Shown here piece after piece: positions 10,401 to 18,692 of a stretch of 64,000 nt of DNA. Source of the stretch: Pseudomonadota bacterium (GTDB lineage Bacteria > Pseudomonadota > Gammaproteobacteria > Burkholderiales > Burkholderiaceae_B); the NCBI GenBank assembly GCA_023440825.1, contig JAEXRL010000006.1, positions 1-64,000 on the forward strand. The letters run 5' to 3'. A model generated the notes under the pieces. It did no database searches and was not told the DNA's origin. It was given only the letters and a program-made list of their open reading frames with translations. Within the stretch, counting starts at the first letter, position 1; each line of letters begins with the position of its first letter. The position numbers and the translations under genes are program-made.

Positions 10401-10637
10401 ATGCCAGCAGTGCCCGGATGGATGAAAACGTCAAGCCCAGCACGTTTGGAGGATGCTGAAATGCTGAGTAAACAGATCAGCCTGTATGCCTGGCTCAGTA
10501 TGAAATTTCCGGATGTGTATTATCAGTTTCGGGAGTTACTGGAGTTTCGCAGCCAGCTGAGCCGCTTTATCGAGCGCAGCCTTTTGCATCAAAGCGGGTT
10601 TGGGAAAACATCTAAAGAAGCCTTCGCAGGCGCATAA
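7461..10637 (+). CDS. SUV3-type ATP-dependent RNA/DNA helicase, 1058 aa
   Basis: This is a superfamily 2 helicase of the SUV3 type. Walker A is GPTNSGKTHEA at about residue 570, the DExH-like motif II is DEVQML at about 649, motif V is DVLVATDAIGMGLN and motif VI is QIAGRAGRYG. A SUV3-like C-terminal region with the characteristic APAEAHI and YAWLSMKFPD stretches follows. The first 560 residues are unusual and include a highly charged Glu/Arg/Gln coiled coil at about 175-225, probably an interaction arm. The best known SUV3 enzymes are the mitochondrial RNA-degradosome helicases; bacterial members are less studied. The start ATG has no obvious Shine-Dalgarno but is the first in frame. It stands alone, convergent with the PhoX gene. 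Confidence 0.85.
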   Translation: MAVLGPDITTTSVFLPQAENLLAYPAWLDYPRLEATARRVIKRGKYADRAAIATLLFKVWRLPDQAPLLSQVLDYELEHVDFLATLMRHGAPEAVCQCLRLLLRMGRTECTEAEYNEAVESLVDWRKALASGLSSQEIVPSTPWPQSEQRERLMALARAWEKHPLVGVYRWQWQEQFEREQRREQEREQVRVQREQALEAERTQQAQQREQAAGRLERMFTQAACSPSDFSSDLFTALQSGPGARDFMTVHGRGASASVLRDLYQLEEPVYRQLQRVQSEREAQIKAERAQRWEWEQACLGAEDTMTVLGITRSEYDIWLADKRLPVTRLEHGRAKRGRATQAHHPDDLARVTPQIIASWRQKDMASMNARQRAAYQRSVDRAYTQWSQAQVLASMAQQFDCYHEPDPEDGTRVRWIKDLFLPIHVMGQEPQAWRANVQMLVALPLPRTQAEQERLPARLELAFGQQAQSRLASLLQDTVQGFLATQRPMVSARAYQDLQHALRQVLEDGITQQAIQAGNLDAYLRHGPVRKILEQVEQQRAQDMLRLGDYPQTFSLARAIRRHVIFRLGPTNSGKTHEALEALMEARSGVYLAPLRLLAMEVRDRLTEAGIPCNLLTGEERVIVPGAQHTACTVEMMDPSLEVRVAVLDEVQMLADEQRGWAWTAALVGVPARTLFVCGDQSVLDPCLRVVNALEESHEIEYTQRKTPLEIMSQIVQAPRNRRDMHATPQGGRRQRQKELAGAAKGDAVIAFTRKDVLTLSARYRTQGLSVASIYGALAPEVRRTESERFASGMADVLVATDAIGMGLNLPIRRVIFSTAWKFDGRKMRALSATEVRQIAGRAGRYGIYPKGYVGAMDQADLNHVRQMLDEPVAPLALRLPIAPAEAHILALADLLNTQSIGVLLQYFANKVASDSPLFQTAGLKDAIELGFWVDRLAGQLSLTEKFTFACAPVSVDREHELDYYKRCLRAYAERHEMGMPAVPGWMKTSSPARLEDAEMLSKQISLYAWLSMKFPDVYYQFRELLEFRSQLSRFIERSLLHQSGFGKTSKEAFAGA

Positions 10638-10697
10638 AAAGCTGTGTCAAAGCAGGCTGGGCCGTGAGTCGACCTGGCCTGCGTCATCGGTACTGTT

Positions 10698-12728
10698 TTA
10701 GCTGCCTATGACTCCACCATCATCTTTGGTAATAATGACGGTGGCAGATCGGGGTATGCCGCCATTCATATCTGGCCATTGGCTGTTGCCACGTTCGCCA
10801 GGGTGCTGAATGTTGATGAACATGGTTTTGCTATCGGGTGTGAAGCTTAAGCCCGTTACCTCGCACTCTTGTGGGCCCACCAAGAATCGGCGTATTTCCT
10901 TGGTGCCCGGGTCGGCACATAGCATTTGATTGTTTCCCTGACCGGCGTAATCGCCCGTATTGCTATAAGCACCATCGGACTGTATCCACAGACGACCGAA
11001 TTGATCAAAACCTAAGCCATCAGGGCTATTAAAGGTGTTGTCTTTGTTTATATTGTCCGATCCAGAGCGTGGGTCTTGTTCCGGGTACACATAGGGATTG
11101 CCTACTAGCACGAACAAATCCCATTCGAAGCTGGTGGCCGTGGCATCGCCCCCTGTTTCACGCCAGCTTACGATTTGGCCATAGCGGTTTTGGGCGCGTG
11201 GGTTAGGCCCTCCGTCTCCGGTAGTACGGCCACTATTATTGGTCAGCGTTACGTACACGTCTCCGTTCGTGGGGTGTACTGCCACCCATTCGGGTCTGTC
11301 CATCGGGGTAGCGCCCAGTACGTCAGCGGCAATACGGGCGTGCACCAAAACGGCCGCCTGATTGGGGAAACGCGGGTCGGCTGCCAGCTCGGGGGTGGCA
11401 TCACGATCAAGTAATAGCCATTCTCCCTTACCCATGAATTTGTCGTCGCTTGCTGGTTCATTACTAAATTTGGCCACATACAGTTTGCCATTGTCGAGCA
11501 GCGTGCTGTTATCGCCCCCCGGTACAAACTGGCCATCAGACACGAACTTATAAATGTAATCATTGGCTTGATCGTCGCCAGAGTAAATGACGATGCGCTT
11601 GTCATCGGCCAGTCTATATGCCGCATTTTCGTGTTTAAAACGCCCGAGTGCTGTCCGTTTTTTAGGAATGGAGTCTGGCTTAAAGGGGTCGATTTCTACA
11701 ATCCAGCCAAAACGGTGACATTCATTGGGCTCTTTCACGTAATCGAAACGCTCGATCACTTCTGCCCAGCGGTAACTACTGCTTGTAGCCGCAATGCCGT
11801 AGCGACGGTGTTCAGCAGAGCGCTGATCGCTGCCTGTAGTAGTACCGAAATAGCCATTAAAGTTCTCTTCACAGCTTAGATAGGTACCCCATGGCGTCCA
11901 GCCATTCCCACAGTTATTGATGGTGCCCAACACCTTACGGCCGCTGGGGTCAGCTTGAGTGCGTAGCAAGGCGTCGCCAGCAGCCGGGCCGGTAAGTTCC
12001 ATTTGAGTCTGTGCGGTAATGCGGCGGTTGAATCTGGACTGCTTAACAATATCCCACTTGCCCTGAGCATCGCGTTTAATGTGTATAACCGAAACGCCGT
12101 GGGCATTCATGGCTTTATGGGCTTTTTCCGCTGTCCAGGGGTTGGTGTTGTTAGCGTCCTGACCAAATAGGTATTGATACACATAGCCTACGCTAGGTAT
12201 ATCCTGCGTTGTACAGTACTCGTGGTTCATGACGAGCAGGCCTTCATCGTTTGTGCTGCCGCTTCCTTGTTGAGCATCAAGCGGGAAAAAATGGATACCG
12301 TCGTGATTTTCTCCTACTTGCTTTGCCTGTTCGAGCGAACTCTCGGAGCCGTCGCCACGCCAGTCTGTGGCTCCCGCTAAGAGGGGTGTACCCCAGGGGG
12401 CGATTACGCTGGCGGTGTAGCCAGTGGGCACAACAATGCTGTCCATCGTGCTCATTTTGACTGCCTCAAATCCCAGTAGTCCTGAGCTAGGCTCTGTGTC
12501 ATTGGCGTCTGGGCGGGGGGTGTCGTGCTGATTATCAGAGGTGTTCAACGTGGTGCCGCCAGCATAGCTAGCCAGCGGGCCAGCTAAAAATAGGGCAGCG
12601 GACAGCCCTAGCCCTTTTTTCATGAAACCACGACGTGCCTGCGCTTGCTCCACAATTTCTTGGAAAGTTAGGTTTTGCGACAGATTGCTCGGTATGTCTT
12701 CGGGATCAAAAAGATCGTGGGCAGCCAT
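10698..12728 (-). CDS. phoX: PhoX family phosphatase, Tat-exported, 676 aa
   Basis: This belongs to the PhoX/DUF839 family: periplasmic calcium/iron-dependent phosphatases that hydrolyse phosphomonoesters. A twin-arginine leader is visible, with RRGFMKKG at residues 32-39 followed by a hydrophobic stretch ending near ASYAGG. The body contains family-like segments such as GTYLSCEENFNGYFG, HRFGWIVEIDPF, GRFKHENAA, NSPDGLGFDQFGRLWIQSDG and a C-terminal INIQHPGE. The length is typical for proteobacterial PhoX. AGGAG sits 7 nt before the ATG, fixing the start. It is monocistronic, convergent with the helicase gene. Whether it is phosphate-regulated cannot be decided, since I saw no clear Pho box. 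Phosphatase specificity is inferred from the family. Confidence 0.88.
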   Translation of the reverse strand: MAAHDLFDPEDIPSNLSQNLTFQEIVEQAQARRGFMKKGLGLSAALFLAGPLASYAGGTTLNTSDNQHDTPRPDANDTEPSSGLLGFEAVKMSTMDSIVVPTGYTASVIAPWGTPLLAGATDWRGDGSESSLEQAKQVGENHDGIHFFPLDAQQGSGSTNDEGLLVMNHEYCTTQDIPSVGYVYQYLFGQDANNTNPWTAEKAHKAMNAHGVSVIHIKRDAQGKWDIVKQSRFNRRITAQTQMELTGPAAGDALLRTQADPSGRKVLGTINNCGNGWTPWGTYLSCEENFNGYFGTTTGSDQRSAEHRRYGIAATSSSYRWAEVIERFDYVKEPNECHRFGWIVEIDPFKPDSIPKKRTALGRFKHENAAYRLADDKRIVIYSGDDQANDYIYKFVSDGQFVPGGDNSTLLDNGKLYVAKFSNEPASDDKFMGKGEWLLLDRDATPELAADPRFPNQAAVLVHARIAADVLGATPMDRPEWVAVHPTNGDVYVTLTNNSGRTTGDGGPNPRAQNRYGQIVSWRETGGDATATSFEWDLFVLVGNPYVYPEQDPRSGSDNINKDNTFNSPDGLGFDQFGRLWIQSDGAYSNTGDYAGQGNNQMLCADPGTKEIRRFLVGPQECEVTGLSFTPDSKTMFINIQHPGERGNSQWPDMNGGIPRSATVIITKDDGGVIGS

Positions 12729-12908
12729 GCTTACTCCTAGTTAGGACCTATGAAACAGTTAGGAGTATGAAGTTTCAAGGTTACAGGAGTATGGTTTTTG
12801 ACAGCCGCTTGTAGAAATGGACATGCAGAGACCAGAAAAGTTGTAAGCAGTATTTTCCGGTGCAGGCGCCTGTACTTGTAGGGGCAGCATAGGGCTGTTT
12901 TGCTTGCT

Positions 12909-12931
12909 CCGCCCGCGCTAGCCGCGGGCGG
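12909..12931 (-). terminator. GC-rich hairpin after the TerC/CBS gene
   Basis: A 9-bp perfect GC stem (arms 12909-12917 and 12923-12931) with a 5-nt loop starts 17 nt beyond the stop of the TerC/CBS gene. There is no U-run after it on either strand, so it is a terminator or 3' stabiliser rather than a canonical intrinsic terminator. Confidence 0.45.
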
Positions 12932-12947
12932 GAGACATAGGGAGGGC

Positions 12948-14519
12948 TTACTGCTCGTGCTCGTCTGGGCGCTCTTGCTCTGCTAGGCGTGTGACGCGAA
13001 CCCAGGCAATGCGGCGTTGATCCACGTCTGTAATTTCGAACAGTAGTCCATCTGCCGTGACGGTGTCGCCCACTTTGGGTAGGGAGTCCAGGCGCTCCAG
13101 CAAGAAACCGGCCACCGTACTGAAAGTTTGGTCGCGATTTTCCAGCTCAGCCACCTCCAGCACTTGAGCCAGCATAAGCAGATCTGTGCCGCCATCTACA
13201 TTCCAGACCGCGTCACCCACTTGCTGAATGGTGGGCTGTTCATCTTCATCAGGAAACTCGCCCGCAATGGCCTCAAGAATATCGATGGGCGTCAGCAGCC
13301 CTTCAATCGCGCCGTACTCGTCAGCCACCAGCACAAACTGCCCATTAGATTGCTTAAGCGTGGCAATGGTATTGAGCACATCGGTGTACTCATGCACAAA
13401 AATGGGCGCGCGTAGATCAGGCCAGTCACGTATGCCCGGGTATTCAGGCAGGTCCGCAAGCAGGTCTTTAGAACGGGCCACGCCTACAATCTGGTCAAGT
13501 TGTCCGTCACACACGGGTAAAAAGCTATGTGGGGTGTTACGCAGTAATTGCTGAATTTCCTGAGCCTCATCGCGTAGATTGATCCAAGTAATTTCTTTGC
13601 GTGGCGTCATTAAGGAGCGAATGGGCCGTTCTGCCAGACTTAATACGCCGCTTACCATATTGCGCTCTTCGGCACGAAAGCCCTGTATTTCGCTGGAGGA
13701 GTCATCCTCGTCCGGATGTTCGTGAGCCGGGTGCCCCGATTTTTGGCTACTAAGCAGGCGTAGTACTGCCTCGGCAGTGCGCTCACGCATAGGCAAGCGG
13801 GCTTCGTTACGAGCCATACTGCGTTTTGCGGTCTGATTAAAGAATTCTATGAGTATAGAAAAGCCGATCGCGGCATACAGATAGCCCTTAGGTATGGCAA
13901 AGCCTAGACCTTCTGCCGTAAGCGTTAAGCCTATCATGAGCAAAAAGCTCAGACAAAGCACCACAACGGTGGGATGGGCATTCACAAAGCTGGTTAATGG
14001 CTTAGAGGCCCAGATCATCAGCATGATGGAAATAATGACAGCAGCCATCATTACAGGTAGCTGATCCACCATACCCACGGCAGTGATCACGGCATCCAGC
14101 GAAAATACTGCATCCAGAATGACGATTTGAACGATCACTACGCCAAAGCTAGCGTAGACACGTGAGCTGCTATGTTGTTGTACGCTGCCTTCCAGACGCT
14201 CGTGCAGTTCTGTGGTGGCCTTGAATAATAAAAATAGTCCGCCCAGTAGCAAGATCAGGTCGCGCCCCGAAAAAGGGTGTCCCAATATGTGAAATAGCGG
14301 AGTGGTGAGCTGGACCAGCCAAGACACTAGACTCAAGAGCCCCAGACGCATGATTAATGCTAGAGCAAGTCCGATGAGGCGAGCTCTGTCACGCTGGTGC
14401 GGGGGAAGCTTCTCGGCCAGTATGGCGATGAAGATAAGATTATCAATGCCGAGTACGATCTCGAGCACAACCAAGGTTATCAAACCGACCCAGATGCCTG
14501 GATCCATTAACCATTCCAT
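12948..14519 (-). CDS. TerC family membrane protein with CBS pair and CorC/HlyC domain, 523 aa
   Basis: The N-terminal half (about 1-240) is a TerC-like integral membrane domain with the acidic membrane motifs EIVLGIDNLIFIA and ILDAVFSLDAVITAVG. TerC proteins are implicated in metal ion (Mn) export. A cytosolic linker rich in His/Asp/Glu (about 260-275) follows, then a CBS-domain pair (about 300-420) and a CorC/HlyC transporter-associated domain (about 430-515). This is the architecture of E. coli YoaE/YegH. The start is the ATG encoding MEWLMDPG, the usual family start. It is monocistronic, divergent from the transhydrogenase operon. The substrate is not known; metal homeostasis is the likely role. 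Confidence 0.88.
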   Translation of the reverse strand: MEWLMDPGIWVGLITLVVLEIVLGIDNLIFIAILAEKLPPHQRDRARLIGLALALIMRLGLLSLVSWLVQLTTPLFHILGHPFSGRDLILLLGGLFLLFKATTELHERLEGSVQQHSSSRVYASFGVVIVQIVILDAVFSLDAVITAVGMVDQLPVMMAAVIISIMLMIWASKPLTSFVNAHPTVVVLCLSFLLMIGLTLTAEGLGFAIPKGYLYAAIGFSILIEFFNQTAKRSMARNEARLPMRERTAEAVLRLLSSQKSGHPAHEHPDEDDSSSEIQGFRAEERNMVSGVLSLAERPIRSLMTPRKEITWINLRDEAQEIQQLLRNTPHSFLPVCDGQLDQIVGVARSKDLLADLPEYPGIRDWPDLRAPIFVHEYTDVLNTIATLKQSNGQFVLVADEYGAIEGLLTPIDILEAIAGEFPDEDEQPTIQQVGDAVWNVDGGTDLLMLAQVLEVAELENRDQTFSTVAGFLLERLDSLPKVGDTVTADGLLFEITDVDQRRIAWVRVTRLAEQERPDEHEQ

Positions 14520-15099
14520 GATGTTTGCCTGTGAATAAAGACGTCTAAAGTGTAGTGGTGTTTAACGATAAAGGTAAGCTAAAGTTTCCTAAATCTTAAG
14601 GTATTTGTAAGCAATATACGCCTTATAGGGGTCGGTATTACATAGCGGTACGATTAAGAGAGCCAGTTGTTTAGCGCATCTGGCACGCCATTAGGATAGG
14701 CAAGAGGAGGGCGTCGCTACATAAGGCAGCAATGCGAAGAGAAAGTTCCGGCTTTATGTGAGATGCACGGTGCTTTGGCAGCACGGTGATAAAAAGACAA
14801 AAATGATACCAAGGCGAGCCAGTGGTGCATGAGTGTAGGGGGTAAAGTACAGATACCCAGTATATCGCGCGGTAGTTCGTTTGAGTGAGCGTGATGCTGT
14901 GGATTTTAGTCGAATAAGCTAAGAATAAAACTCGCTATGGCGCATCTTAAGGCTTGTAATACAAGGTTTTTTGTCGGGTAAGCCCTAGTAGTGTGAACAG
15001 CGGCTGTCAGGCGAAAGTGTCAGATGGATCTAACAAACCGGGCTGTAGTGGATGTCAAGGTCTGAGCTAACAGCATGTTACGGATAAGAGGAGATCATC
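14520..15099. other. Divergent spacer and long leader before pntAA
   Basis: This 580-base region without a gene lies between the TerC-type gene (minus) and pntAA (plus). It should hold both promoters. No convincing ORF, tRNA, strong hairpin or known riboswitch pattern was found by eye. A GAGGAG ribosome-binding site lies at the right end, just before the pntAA start. The length leaves room for a small RNA or long untranslated leader, but nothing supports one directly. Confidence 0.5.
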
Positions 15100-16221
15100 A
15101 TGAAGCTTGGGGTGATGCGTACCCAAACGCCGGGTGAACGTCGTGTAGCAGCGACACCGGAAGTGGTTAAGCAGTACATCAAAGCGGGACACCGTTGCAT
15201 AGTTGAGCCTGGTGCTGGCGAGCAAGCGGCGTATGCCGATCAGCTCTATGAGCAGGCAGGGGCGCAGTTGGGTGATCCCTACGAGGCTCAGGTTCTATTA
15301 CCGATGAGTCGGCATGATCTGGATTTTGCTCGCGTTTTACCTACCCACACGGTGGTGGGTATTCTGGATCCATACGATCAGGCAGGTATACAAGCCCTAA
15401 CTCAAACTAGCTGTCAGGCTTTTTCCTTAGAGCTCATACCCCGTACGACGCGAGCTCAAAGCATGGATGTCTTGAGCTCACAGGCTAATATCGCGGGGTA
15501 TGCCGCTGTGCTCAGGGCGGCGGCCATTTATCCGCGCTTTTTTCCCATGATGATGACAGCAGCAGGCACTGTGAAAGCCGCGCGTGTGGTTGTATTGGGT
15601 GCGGGAGTAGCAGGCTTGCAAGCGATTGCTACAGCTAGGCGTCTGGGAGCCGTGGTGGAAGCCTCGGATGTACGTCCGGCTGCTCGTGAGCAAATAGCAT
15701 CGCTGGGGGCACGCTTTATTGATGTTCCCTATGAAACGCAGGACGAGCGGCTGGCGGCCGAAGGCAAGGGGGGGTATGCAGGAGCCATGCCAGCGAGCTG
15801 GTTAGAGCGGCAGGCCCAGGTCGTGGCTCAACGCTGTATCCAGGCCGATATATTAATCAGCACAGCATTGATTCCTGGACGCCCGGCTCCTAGGCTGATT
15901 GCTGCAGAAGTGGTCGAGCAAATGCGACCTGGTTCGGTAATTGTAGATTTGGCAGCTCCTCGTGGTGGCAATTGTGCCTTAACTCAGCCGGGAAAAACCG
16001 TGGTTCAGCATGGGGTATCCATTGTGGGCGAACTGAATTTTCCGGCTTTGGTGGCCGCTGATGCATCCGCCCTGTATGCGCGCAATGTGTATCAGTTTCT
16101 TGCTTTACTGACCCACAGCGAGGACGCCTCCTTGTCTATTCCTAGTGATGATGACATTGTTCAGGCCAGTTTGATTTGTGCCGCTGGTACCCAAATTTTT
16201 CCTGCTTCTGAGCGTGCTTAA
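15100..16221 (+). CDS. pntAA: NAD(P) transhydrogenase subunit alpha part 1 (NAD-binding domain I)
   Basis: The 373-residue protein is the soluble NAD(H)-binding domain of the proton-translocating transhydrogenase, which transfers hydride between NADH and NADP+ using the proton gradient. The N-terminus has the alanine dehydrogenase/PNT signature (GERRVAATPEVV). The Rossmann motif is VVVLGAGVAGLQAIATARRLG at about residue 165, followed by EASDVRP. The C-terminal part (VIVDLAAPRGGNC) is typical. GAGGAG lies 8 nt before the ATG. It is first in an operon with pntAB (12-nt gap) and pntB. The alpha subunit is split in two genes, as usual in beta- and alpha-proteobacteria. Confidence 0.95.
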   Translation: MKLGVMRTQTPGERRVAATPEVVKQYIKAGHRCIVEPGAGEQAAYADQLYEQAGAQLGDPYEAQVLLPMSRHDLDFARVLPTHTVVGILDPYDQAGIQALTQTSCQAFSLELIPRTTRAQSMDVLSSQANIAGYAAVLRAAAIYPRFFPMMMTAAGTVKAARVVVLGAGVAGLQAIATARRLGAVVEASDVRPAAREQIASLGARFIDVPYETQDERLAAEGKGGYAGAMPASWLERQAQVVAQRCIQADILISTALIPGRPAPRLIAAEVVEQMRPGSVIVDLAAPRGGNCALTQPGKTVVQHGVSIVGELNFPALVAADASALYARNVYQFLALLTHSEDASLSIPSDDDIVQASLICAAGTQIFPASERA

Positions 16222-16233
16222 GTGAGGTAAAAC

Positions 16234-16551
16234 ATGGATATGGTGTCCCCTTTAGTCATTAACGTGATTATCTTTGTGCTGGCAATTTATGTGGGTTACC
16301 ACGTGGTGTGGAATGTGACGCCCGCTTTACATACTCCTTTGATGGCCGTGACGAATGCGATTTCTGCAATTGTTATTGTGGGGGCGATGCTGGCGGCTGC
16401 CCTAACTGAAGGAGTCTGGGCGCAGACCATGGGCGTAGTAGCAATCGCCTTGGCAGCCGTGAACGTTTTTGGTGGTTTCCTAGTCACGCGCCGTATGTTG
16501 GAGATGTTCAAGAAAAAAGACCGTACGGCTAAGCCGCAACAGGGGGATTGA
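16234..16551 (+). CDS. pntAB: NAD(P) transhydrogenase subunit alpha part 2 (membrane)
   Basis: This 105-residue integral membrane protein is the part of the alpha subunit that helps form the proton channel with PntB. About three transmembrane helices are visible (residues 8-25, 40-60 and 65-85), including the family segment HTPLMAVTNAISAIVIVGA. The C-terminus is basic and charged (MLEMFKKKDR). It lies 12 nt after pntAA and its TGA is 2 nt before the pntB start, so the three are co-translated. Confidence 0.93.
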   Translation: MDMVSPLVINVIIFVLAIYVGYHVVWNVTPALHTPLMAVTNAISAIVIVGAMLAAALTEGVWAQTMGVVAIALAAVNVFGGFLVTRRMLEMFKKKDRTAKPQQGD

Positions 16552-16553
16552 AC

Positions 16554-17987
16554 ATGTCTATGAATCTGGTGACTTTGCTGTACCTTTTAGCTTCGATTTG
16601 CTTTATTCAGGCATTGAAAGGCTTATCACACCCCGCCAGCTCGCGTCAGGGCAATATGTTTGGCATGCTGGGCATGGGTTTGGCGATCCTGACGACGGTG
16701 GCCCTGATCTGGAGCCTGGCTCAGGCTGAACAGTTTACCATGGGTATGACGCGCGTCTTGCTAGGCTTGCTGATTGGTGGGTGTGCTGGGGCTCTGATGG
16801 CCAAACGCGTACAGATGACTAAAATGCCCGAACTGGTCGCTTTTATGCACAGCATGGTTGGTTTAGCTGCTGTGGCCATTGCGATTGCTATTGTGCTGGA
16901 GCCACGCGCTTTTGGACTTGTGCACAGCACTGGTCTGATTCCTGCTGGCAATCGTCTGGAGCTGGCTTTGGGTACCTTAGTCGGTGCGGTGACATTTTCA
17001 GGATCTGTGATCGCGTTTGGCAAACTCTCGGGGAAGTATCGCTTCCGTCTATTTCAGGGGGCTCCTGTGGTGTTTCGGGGCCAGCATATGCTGAACTTGT
17101 TGATAGGGGGCGTAGCGCTTGCGGCAGTGGTAGTGTTTGCCTTGAATCAAAGTAGCACGGCTTTTACCGTATTAATCGTCTTGGCTTTTGTGTTGGGCGT
17201 CACCTTGATCATCCCCATAGGCGGTGCGGATATGCCGGTGGTTGTATCCATGCTGAATAGTTATTCAGGCTGGGCCGCCGCAGGCATTGGATTTTCCTTA
17301 AACAATGCCATGTTGATTATTGCGGGCTCATTGGTTGGATCATCGGGCGCCATCCTGTCTTATATTATGTGTAAGGCCATGAACCGCTCTTTTTTCAATG
17401 TGCTGCTGGGCGGTTTTGGTGCGACTGCCGCTGATACCTTGCAGGCAGGCGAGCAGGAAGCGCGCCCGGTGAAGTCCGGCAGTGCAGACGATGCGGCCTT
17501 TATGATGAGTAATGCGGAGTCGGTGATTATTGTGCCAGGCTATGGTTTGGCGGTGGCGCGCGCTCAGCATGCACTCAAAGAGTTAAGCGACAAGCTCGAT
17601 GCCATGGGCGTACAGGTGCGTTATGCGATACACCCTGTGGCAGGCCGTATGCCAGGCCATATGAACGTGCTACTTGCCGAGGCGGAAATGCCCTATGAAC
17701 AAGTATTTGAAATGGATGACATCAATAGCGAGTTCGGGCAGACCGATGTCGTTCTGGTGCTAGGGGCTAACGATGTGGTGAACCCTGCGGCCAAGCAAGA
17801 TCCTGCTTCGCCTATTGCGGGCATGCCTATACTGGAGGCTTACAAGGCGCGTACCGTTATTGTTAATAAGAGGTCTATGGCAGCTGGTTATGCAGGGCTG
17901 GATAACGAGCTGTTTTATATGGACAAGACCATGATGGTGTTTGGCGATGCCAAAAAAGTGATAGAGGACATGCTAAAAGCCTTGTAA
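16554..17987 (+). CDS. pntB: NAD(P) transhydrogenase subunit beta
   Basis: The N-terminal half carries about nine membrane helices of the proton-conducting domain II. The C-terminal third is the NADP(H)-binding domain III, recognised by SVIIVPGYGLAVARAQHAL and by the later segments HPVAGRMPGHMNVLLAEA and VLVLGANDVVNPAA. The start used here is ATG at 16554 (MSMNLVTLL), with AGGGGGA seven nt upstream. A TTG two codons earlier overlaps the pntAB stop and is less likely. Protein length is 477 residues. It is the last gene of the pnt operon; ogt follows after 84 nt. Confidence 0.94.
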   Translation: MSMNLVTLLYLLASICFIQALKGLSHPASSRQGNMFGMLGMGLAILTTVALIWSLAQAEQFTMGMTRVLLGLLIGGCAGALMAKRVQMTKMPELVAFMHSMVGLAAVAIAIAIVLEPRAFGLVHSTGLIPAGNRLELALGTLVGAVTFSGSVIAFGKLSGKYRFRLFQGAPVVFRGQHMLNLLIGGVALAAVVVFALNQSSTAFTVLIVLAFVLGVTLIIPIGGADMPVVVSMLNSYSGWAAAGIGFSLNNAMLIIAGSLVGSSGAILSYIMCKAMNRSFFNVLLGGFGATAADTLQAGEQEARPVKSGSADDAAFMMSNAESVIIVPGYGLAVARAQHALKELSDKLDAMGVQVRYAIHPVAGRMPGHMNVLLAEAEMPYEQVFEMDDINSEFGQTDVVLVLGANDVVNPAAKQDPASPIAGMPILEAYKARTVIVNKRSMAAGYAGLDNELFYMDKTMMVFGDAKKVIEDMLKAL

Positions 17988-18071
17988 AGCTGTTTTGTCG
18001 GGAGGCTGTTTACAACAGGCATAGAGTTCGGCGAGTATGCCGTGTGACAACAAGGGTTAAGGCAAGGTGAA

Positions 18072-18641
18072 ATGAGTATTTGGTCGCAGAGTGTATGGGG
18101 GCAGATTAATACGCCATTAGGTCGTGTTACGGCTATTGTGGATGGTGCTGGCCGTTTACAACGACTGGATTTTATCGAACAGGCTAAGCATGGACTGGAC
18201 CCGCTTATATTACAGCGTATTCCCCAAGATGCGTCCGCGCTCACTGAGGTAGCTAAACAGTTAACGGCTTATTTTCATGGTGAACTGCAAACGTTTAGTT
18301 TGGCACTGGCCCCTGAGGGGAGTGTGTATCAGCGTAGTGCCTGGTCAGCCATGTGCACGATACCTTATGGGCAAACGCGTGGTTATGCGCAGCTTGCTGC
18401 CACCCTGAGTTCCGGGTCATCGGCCCGTGCCATGGGGCGAGCCTGTGCGTTAAATCCCATTGTGATTGTGGTGCCATGCCACCGAGTTAGCGGCGCTGAT
18501 GGAAGCATGGTGGGGTTTAGCTCTGGTCTGGCTAGGAAAGTCGCCCTGCTAGCTCATGAGCAAGCCGTTATGCGGGGCGAGCGAATGCCGCCGGCATCGT
18601 GGCGCTTACCCACACAGCTCAAGCTTGATTTGCTTGCTTAA
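18072..18641 (+). CDS. ogt: Methylated-DNA-[protein]-cysteine S-methyltransferase
   Basis: This 189-residue protein removes alkyl groups from O6-alkylguanine in DNA by irreversible transfer to its own cysteine. The active-site motif IVVPCHRV (Cys at about residue 136) is intact. The DNA-binding helix-turn-helix region (IPYGQTRGYAQLAATLSSGSSARAMGRA) lies before it, and a degenerate RNase H-like N-terminal domain is present. AAGGTGAA precedes the ATG. It lies 84 nt behind pntB, perhaps in the same transcript, and is convergent with the spermidine operon. Confidence 0.93.
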   Translation: MSIWSQSVWGQINTPLGRVTAIVDGAGRLQRLDFIEQAKHGLDPLILQRIPQDASALTEVAKQLTAYFHGELQTFSLALAPEGSVYQRSAWSAMCTIPYGQTRGYAQLAATLSSGSSARAMGRACALNPIVIVVPCHRVSGADGSMVGFSSGLARKVALLAHEQAVMRGERMPPASWRLPTQLKLDLLA

Positions 18642-18663
18642 GGCGCTGATATGGGTAAGCGGT

Positions 18664-18686
18664 ACTAGGGCAAGTTTTGCCCTAGT
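18664..18686. terminator. Hairpin between convergent ogt and carboxynorspermidine dehydrogenase genes
   Basis: A perfect 10-bp stem (18664-18673 and 18677-18686) with a 3-nt loop sits between the two convergent stop codons, 22 nt from one and 6 nt from the other. The U-runs are weak on both strands. Its position suggests a shared bidirectional terminator. Confidence 0.5.
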
Positions 18687-18692
18687 CTGGTG

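Noticed and set aside
10652..10682. Terminator between the convergent helicase and PhoX genes
   Set aside because: GCAGGC/GCCTGC arms are only 6 bp with a 19-nt loop and no U-run; too weak to list.
16548..16553. TTG start for pntB
   Set aside because: It overlaps the pntAB stop; ATG at 16554 has a well-spaced AGGGGGA.
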